From Pseudoalteromonas arabiensis (GTDB lineage: Bacteria; Pseudomonadota; Gammaproteobacteria; Enterobacterales; Alteromonadaceae): a stretch of 64,000 bases of DNA. The notes below the pieces were generated by a model. It was not told the origin of the DNA and did not search any database. It worked only from the letters and a program-made list of their open reading frames with translations. Shown here piece by piece: positions 59,216 through 64,000 of the stretch. How positions within the stretch are numbered: the stretch's first letter is position 1; each line of letters begins with the position of its first letter. The DNA lies in NCBI RefSeq assembly GCF_001550155.1, contig NZ_LRUF01000009.1, positions 1 to 64,000 of the forward strand, written 5' to 3'. The translations under genes and the position numbers were made by a program.

Positions 59216-59440
59216 ATTTCGGGCCTTTAAGTTTTTGTGTATAAAGTATGACAATTACTTCAGCATAGACCAGCCTAGCTAAAGTGCCAATTGTGCAGTA
59301 GTTTTTACAGCGAAGAATAATAATTTTGGCTAGGTCACCAAAGTATTATTCCAACTTGATGGAAGATAGCGTATCGTAATTTGCATTCGTTAGGCCACGA
59401 AAAAACAACATGAGATGGCTGAATTATCACAGGAGTATTT

Positions 59441-60340
59441 ATGTTTAAAGTGACCACCCCACAAAGCAGCGAAGATTGGCAAGCGTATTATTCATTGCGT
59501 TGGCAGGTTTTAAGAGCGCCATGGGGCGAGCCGCGCGGTTCTGAACAGGATGATCTAGAGCAAGACGCAGAGCACCGCTTTATCAAAAATAATGATGGTG
59601 AAGTATTAGGTGTGGCACGTCTTCACTTTAATAATCATCAGCAAGCGCAAGTACGTTACATGGCGGTAGCCGAAGGTAACCGCAATCAGCATATTGGTAG
59701 CCGTTTATTACATGAATTAGAAAAAATCGCATGGACTCAAGATGCAGATGAACTCGTGTTGTTTGCTCGTGAGCGAGCTCTTGATTTCTATAAGCGTCAT
59801 GGCTATGAATTAAAGGAAAAAGCACATTTAGCTTATGATGACGTACAGCACTGGAAAATGATTAAACAAAAGCCCTCTGAACCAGGCTGGTTCCGTCACC
59901 CCAATTGGACACAGGTGCTACAAAATACATGGCGTGAATCAATTCCAATTAGTGATGCGATGGGTATTAAAGTTGAAAGTTATACTGATTGGCAGTTTAC
60001 TACCCGTGCTGATTTAGATGCGAACTTAAACCTTCACAACACCATGTTTGCTGGCTCTATTTATAGTTTAGCCACATTAACAGGGTGGGGAGCAACTTAC
60101 CTTGCACTGAAAGAAGCAGGCCTTGAAGGGAATATCGTGTTAGCTGATGCCAACATTAAATACTTAAAACCGCTTAATACCGACCCACGAGGTTGTGTTG
60201 ATGTGAAAACTTGTAAAGGTAACCTTAGCGAACTGCAAACAAAAGGCAAAACCAGTTACGTAGTGCCTGTTACTATATTTGATGGCAACGACGTTGTTGC
60301 AGAATTTGAAGGAGTGTTTGTTGTGGTTATGTTGCATTAG
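59441..60340 (+). CDS. GNAT acetyltransferase / YiiD-type thioesterase fusion
   Basis: This 299-residue protein fuses an N-terminal GNAT domain (about 1-145; RYMAVAEGNRNQHIGSRLL with the acetyl-CoA loop) to a YiiD_C hot-dog-like domain (about 150-299; NLNLHNTMFAGSIYSLATLT). E. coli YiiD has the same two-domain build; one published role there is malonyl-ACP decarboxylation to start fatty acid synthesis (MadA). The activity here is inferred from family. AGGAG precedes the ATG. Confidence 0.88.
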   Translation: MFKVTTPQSSEDWQAYYSLRWQVLRAPWGEPRGSEQDDLEQDAEHRFIKNNDGEVLGVARLHFNNHQQAQVRYMAVAEGNRNQHIGSRLLHELEKIAWTQDADELVLFARERALDFYKRHGYELKEKAHLAYDDVQHWKMIKQKPSEPGWFRHPNWTQVLQNTWRESIPISDAMGIKVESYTDWQFTTRADLDANLNLHNTMFAGSIYSLATLTGWGATYLALKEAGLEGNIVLADANIKYLKPLNTDPRGCVDVKTCKGNLSELQTKGKTSYVVPVTIFDGNDVVAEFEGVFVVVMLH

Positions 60341-60421
60341 TTGATTTTATGTTGATCTCTTGAGTTTCTTAGCTATAGTTTAAGTTCCGATTATGGATAC
60401 ATCGAGCTAGGGATTGATATT

Positions 60422-61546
60422 ATGTATAAATTTATTATCTGCTTAGTTTTGCTAAGCGTGTCAGGGAAAACATTTAGTCAGGATTTTAAGGCTAGGATCT
60501 GTAAAGACTGTACTTATTCAGAAGCTAAAGAAATTGCGAAAAAGTTAAAGCCAAAACTTGTATGCCAGCAAGTTGGTAGAAATCCTAATCCTGTATTTGG
60601 AAGTGAAGAGCAATGCTATTCAACGACAAATAAAGTATTAGTGGTTAACCAAGCTACCCGAGAAATATTCGGTTTTTATAATGAGCATAGTAATCAAGGT
60701 ACACCGCGTTACAATATGTCAAATACACTTAGAGATATGAGTAGCTATCCTACAGCAGTTGATACTTTGATTAATGACGTACTAGATACATATGCTCAGC
60801 TAGATGAGATCGCAGCGCAAGTTACAGCTGACTTTAATCAAGGGACGATGCCAAGTAGTACAGAAAAGTTAAAATTCAATACATACAGTACTGCCAACAC
60901 AACAAATACGACTTGTGACAATGCGCCTGAGGCTAAAGCTATGAATGCGATGCTTGACGGACGAAATATGGCGAATGTTCAAAACCGTGCACAAGAATAC
61001 GCAAGGCAAAAAAAATTAGATACTCGCTCATTTCATAAGACACGCTTTACCGGAGTTAATTTTGGGGTCAGTGCAGGGGGCGTTTCTGTGGGTGGGACGT
61101 GGGAGTATATCCCTGTAAATAGAACTGTCATTCAAAATTTTACACTAAATACTGACGTGCCAGTAAACTATCCGCGAAATCAAGTTGGCTATGAGTTAAG
61201 TTTAAACAGTGCAGGCTCTATCTCGATTGACATTAATCCCGATGAGACTAAATTTGATGGTATATCTTTAACAGTCTTGAAAAGGGTTAATTTCTCTGTT
61301 TCACAAATTTCAAACTGCTTAGCTGAGTTGTTTGACAAAAAATTTCCAAAGTCAATAAGTAGCCCTGGAGGTGGTGCCATAGGTACTCCTGCAGGATCAG
61401 GAAGTGCACCTTTAGGTTGGGGAAATATACCAGTTGTAAGAGGTGGTGGTAGATTAGGTACTTCTGGAGGTGGAGGCACGTGTACCCACCACTATTATGA
61501 CCATCATGGCAATCCAATCGCGAGCATCCAGGGGGCATGCCCTTAA
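60422..61546 (+). CDS. Secreted protein of unknown function, Gly-rich tail
   Basis: This 374-residue protein has a signal peptide (about 1-19). It has an N-terminal Cys motif (RICKDCTYSEAKEIAKKL) and a middle helical part. A beta-rich segment (about 205-290) follows with repeated Gly/Val (GVSAGGVSVGGTW), then a Gly/Pro-rich linker (SSPGGGAIGTPAGSG), and it ends in CTHHYYDHHGNPIASIQGAC. The His/Cys end could bind a metal. I know no family; a terminator follows at 61584. Confidence 0.65.
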   Translation: MYKFIICLVLLSVSGKTFSQDFKARICKDCTYSEAKEIAKKLKPKLVCQQVGRNPNPVFGSEEQCYSTTNKVLVVNQATREIFGFYNEHSNQGTPRYNMSNTLRDMSSYPTAVDTLINDVLDTYAQLDEIAAQVTADFNQGTMPSSTEKLKFNTYSTANTTNTTCDNAPEAKAMNAMLDGRNMANVQNRAQEYARQKKLDTRSFHKTRFTGVNFGVSAGGVSVGGTWEYIPVNRTVIQNFTLNTDVPVNYPRNQVGYELSLNSAGSISIDINPDETKFDGISLTVLKRVNFSVSQISNCLAELFDKKFPKSISSPGGGAIGTPAGSGSAPLGWGNIPVVRGGGRLGTSGGGGTCTHHYYDHHGNPIASIQGACP

Positions 61547-61583
61547 CTTTAAGCTTAACTTATAGTTAACTAAGCTAAAATGT

Positions 61584-61619
61584 AAAAGCACTAAACGTAG
61601 AATTGTTTAGTGCTTTTTG
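61584..61619 (+). terminator. Bidirectional terminator between the secreted protein and pldA
   Basis: A perfect 13-pair stem (AAAAGCACTAAAC with GTTTAGTGCTTTT) has a T run on both strands. It serves the gene at 60422-61546 and the convergent pldA. Confidence 0.92.
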
Positions 61620-61665
61620 TTTCTCACTTAAAATCAACTAAATTAATACAAACTAAAAATGAAAC

Positions 61666-62703
61666 TTAAAGTAAGTCAGTTAACAGAATACCCACGCCGA
61701 AGCGTTCAATATCGGCGTTGTAATCAATCAAACTCTCACCATAACCATTAAAGTACTGTGCATAACCACGTAACCTGCCCCAAAGAGGGAAAGACCAATC
61801 GAGTTGAATTGCCCCGCGATTATCTGAGTTTAGATTATTGCGTGTCATAAAGCTGAATTCATGTTCGTTATAACGGTAAGCGCCAGAAAACTCAAAGTAA
61901 CCCATGTATTTATAGATATCAGGGTTGTCATCACCACTGGCTTCTAGTTCATCGTCTTTTTTATCTTCTGGGATGCGGTACCAAGGCTTGAAACCAAACA
62001 CGAACCCCTCTTTTTCCCATAAAAAGTTGGCATAAATACGGTTCCATGAACGTGAGTTTGGTTGGCTGCGGCCATTTGATTGATGTGATGCACCAATCGC
62101 AATTGCCATTTCATCTCCCCATAAGACATTTTCTTCATCAAGGTAGTTTATCCAGAATACCTCTGGCTCATAGTTGGTTTCACGAAATGGTGAAGAGATA
62201 TCTTTGTTGTAAAACTGCCAAAACGACTGCATCGTAAACGCAAAGTACACACCTTGATCTTTATCTGAGAAGCCTTCAAAGATAGGTACCTTAATTGACA
62301 GCTGATATTTTACTTCGAGGTTGTCGAGTGGCTCACCATTTGTTTCTTCTGCTAGATCTTTTAAACCGTCAAAAGGGCGAGTATTTGGATGCGATACGTA
62401 AGACAGTGGCAAGATATAGTTACGTTTATGTGGCGTGATTACATTGCGGTTTTTTTTACTTACTTCTTCGCGTGCTTTTCGTTTATCAAGTGCAGTAAGC
62501 TTTTTACTTTCATCTAAGTCTGAGCATTTTTTGCGAAGTTCTTCGAGTGTTTGTTTACCGTCACCGCCAATCGCTTCATTTAAAATACATTGTTTTACTA
62601 ATTCGAGCGCGTCATCTTGTTCATTGGTTTTTGTTTCTTCAGTCTGCGCCATAACAGGTACAGAAAGTAAACTAGCGACAGCTAGCCACATGCGCCATCC
62701 CAT
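61666..62703 (-). CDS. pldA: Outer membrane phospholipase A1
   Basis: PldA (345 residues) is an outer membrane beta-barrel that hydrolyses phospholipids displaced to the outer leaflet. The catalytic trio is present in E. coli spacing: His207 and Ser209 in SHQSNGRS and Asn221 in SRSWNRIY. The end (YAQYFNGYGESLIDYN) also matches closely. A signal peptide (MWLAVASLLSVPVMAQ) and AAGGAA support the ATG at 62703, not the longer frame from 62814. An extra charged helical region of about 70 residues follows the signal. Confidence 0.95.
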   Translation of the reverse strand: MGWRMWLAVASLLSVPVMAQTEETKTNEQDDALELVKQCILNEAIGGDGKQTLEELRKKCSDLDESKKLTALDKRKAREEVSKKNRNVITPHKRNYILPLSYVSHPNTRPFDGLKDLAEETNGEPLDNLEVKYQLSIKVPIFEGFSDKDQGVYFAFTMQSFWQFYNKDISSPFRETNYEPEVFWINYLDEENVLWGDEMAIAIGASHQSNGRSQPNSRSWNRIYANFLWEKEGFVFGFKPWYRIPEDKKDDELEASGDDNPDIYKYMGYFEFSGAYRYNEHEFSFMTRNNLNSDNRGAIQLDWSFPLWGRLRGYAQYFNGYGESLIDYNADIERFGVGILLTDLL

Positions 62704-62805
62704 TGCGATTTCCTTATTGAATAGAGGTGAAGTTGAGATAAGTATAACGATTTTTACATAAGTAACCGTGAACTTGTACTGAATTGTTAAATTTTTAGGT
62801 AAATA

Positions 62806-62832
62806 GAGCCCCAAGCGAAACTTGGGGCTCTG
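62806..62832 (-). terminator. Hairpin terminator after the deacylase gene
   Basis: The 11-pair stem AGAGCCCCAAG/CTTGGGGCTCT has a five-base loop, 48 bases after the deacylase stop. The T run after it on the minus strand is weak, so it may work as a terminator or as an mRNA-protecting hairpin. Confidence 0.6.
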
Positions 62833-62879
62833 CTGTTACGGCCTAAGCCGTGACTCTCACGCAATGAGAAGAGGTGAGC

Positions 62880-63998
62880 TTATAGCTCAAATACGTTGGT
62901 AAAAAACTTATATAATTCGGTGCCTTGATTCACGCTTGCTGAAGCAAAATGCAAAATAGCAATGGCGTCTTTATCAAAGCTTAATGTTTGTAGAGGCTGC
63001 TCAGAAAGGTAGCGCTCCATTCTTAAAATACGGGCAATGGGCTCGCCTGCTTTAATATGGCCGCCCAGTGGGGCAAGATATTCAACCATGCCACCCATAG
63101 GTGCGTAGTAGGCTACATAATCTTCAAGCATGCAGGCATAGCGTGTCATCGCTTTTGGTTGATACGCTGCATCAACCAATACCTCTTTGTGATTGAGGTA
63201 GCTTAAAATGCTATTTGCATCTTCAAAAGCCGCACTTAAATCGATTTTTTCTTGGCTACCAAGTTCAACGGTGAATGCTTCGACTTGAACAGCAAATTCT
63301 CGGCCTTGTTTGCCAAGCTCTTCAGATAGTGACCACCATGGGCAGAAACTCGCTTCATCCATCGCGCCATCAAAATCATTCGGGATCAATAACACATGCT
63401 CAATGTTGAAATAGCGGGCGCTGCCTTTAGCGTATTCAGGGCAGTATAAGTGCTGACTTGAGATAGGCCCAGTGTGAAGGTCTAAAACAATATCAGCCTG
63501 ATGGGCGAGCTTTTGCAAGTTAAGGGCAATACGTTTACCGGTTGTTAGGCTGTAATCTGGGCCCGTTAATTGGCTGTCAATGTCAGTAACGAGTGCCCGT
63601 TTAAACGCTGCTTTAAGGGTCGCATCATCACTGTCTTTGTGCTGTTCAGCAATTTGTGATGGTAACGCTTTGTTAAAGCGATACATACGGTTCCAGTTGG
63701 TGCCCGTAATTGGATCGAAGCGACCTAAGGTAAACTCACCTGATTTTTGGTTGCAACCAATAGGGTTGGCATAAGGCACTAGGGTAATATCGCCACGCAG
63801 TTTGAGTGATTTTAGCTGCTCAAGCAATTGATAAATTACTGCATTACCTTGTACTTCAGCGCCGTGCATATTGGCTTGTACATACACGTTTGGTCCTGAG
63901 CCATCGCCTTTTAAGCGATACACAGGGATTGTCAGTGGTAGGCCGTTGGCAATCTCGCCAACCACAATATTCTCTTGGCTGATTAATTCTTTACTCAT
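62880..63998 (-). CDS. Succinylglutamate desuccinylase/aspartoacylase family deacylase
   Basis: This 372-residue zinc-dependent deacylase is of the M14-like AstE/AspA superfamily. The metal pair is His45 and Glu48 in NMHGAEVQGN and a His in IVLDLHTGPISS near residue 175; a Glu (VQVEAFTVELG) near 240 is probably the catalytic base. The protein is complete, with its ATG at 63998, two bases before the window end. The substrate is unknown; possibly an N-acyl amino acid. The arginine-degradation ast genes are not in view. Confidence 0.88.
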   Translation of the reverse strand: MSKELISQENIVVGEIANGLPLTIPVYRLKGDGSGPNVYVQANMHGAEVQGNAVIYQLLEQLKSLKLRGDITLVPYANPIGCNQKSGEFTLGRFDPITGTNWNRMYRFNKALPSQIAEQHKDSDDATLKAAFKRALVTDIDSQLTGPDYSLTTGKRIALNLQKLAHQADIVLDLHTGPISSQHLYCPEYAKGSARYFNIEHVLLIPNDFDGAMDEASFCPWWSLSEELGKQGREFAVQVEAFTVELGSQEKIDLSAAFEDANSILSYLNHKEVLVDAAYQPKAMTRYACMLEDYVAYYAPMGGMVEYLAPLGGHIKAGEPIARILRMERYLSEQPLQTLSFDKDAIAILHFASASVNQGTELYKFFTNVFEL

Positions 63999-64000
63999 GG

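Overview
The window looks like chromosome of a marine gammaproteobacterium of the Alteromonadales, most like Pseudoalteromonas. I infer this from moderate AT richness, two large TonB-dependent receptors, an AtoE-type fatty acid transporter, a CheV, outer membrane phospholipase A, DUF2959 and DUF4124 proteins, and housekeeping proteins that read like close relatives of the E. coli versions. I ran no database search; family names rest on recognising the protein sequences.

Layout. Positions 1-512 hold two tandem, damaged tRNA-fMet-like pieces, each followed by an intrinsic terminator, and then no gene. Positions 513-18506 are a mixed housekeeping block: TRIC-type channel, ComM/YifB ATPase, an orphan OmpR-type regulator, a secreted S9 peptidase, a CNNM-CBS protein, a REC-EAL protein, an M50 protease, AtoE, CheV, a K+ channel, an unidentified alpha/beta-hydrolase-like protein, an EVE protein, TesB and PlsB. 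Positions 18700-23945 carry the complete S10 ribosomal operon (rpsJ-rplC-rplD-rplW-rplB-rpsS-rplV-rpsC-rplP-rpmC-rpsQ) with a promoter, a structured leader that looks like the L4-controlled attenuator, and a terminator. The spc operon that follows it in E. coli is absent here.

Positions 24546-34240 are an accessory uptake-like block: two related TonB-dependent receptors flank a TonB-like protein without a recognisable TonB C-terminal domain, a small unknown protein, a GT29-like protein and a secreted modular endonuclease. Positions 34446-38785 are cysJ-cysI-cysH for assimilatory sulfite/PAPS reduction. Positions 38888-46821 hold small envelope proteins, a repeat-rich DUF4097 lipoprotein, aconitase A, an S4-domain RNA-binding protein and a cyclic-nucleotide-binding protein. 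Positions 46849-51679 are the nitrogen control locus: ntrC, ntrB, a DUF4124 protein and glnA, with a sigma-54-type promoter and upstream NtrC-like boxes. From 51978 come typA (bipA), a metallo-hydrolase lipoprotein, DUF2959, the yihY-pip-dtd series, a spermidine-synthase-like protein, a YiiD-type acetyltransferase/thioesterase, a secreted unknown protein, pldA and a zinc deacylase.

I see no prophage, insertion sequence, CRISPR array, rRNA or intact tRNA. I cannot support a complete novel defence or biosynthetic system. The most unusual items are the tandem tRNA-fMet remnants, the TonB-like protein with a non-TonB end, the strictly alternating repeats of the DUF4097 lipoprotein, and the isolated S10 operon next to the receptor/nuclease block.
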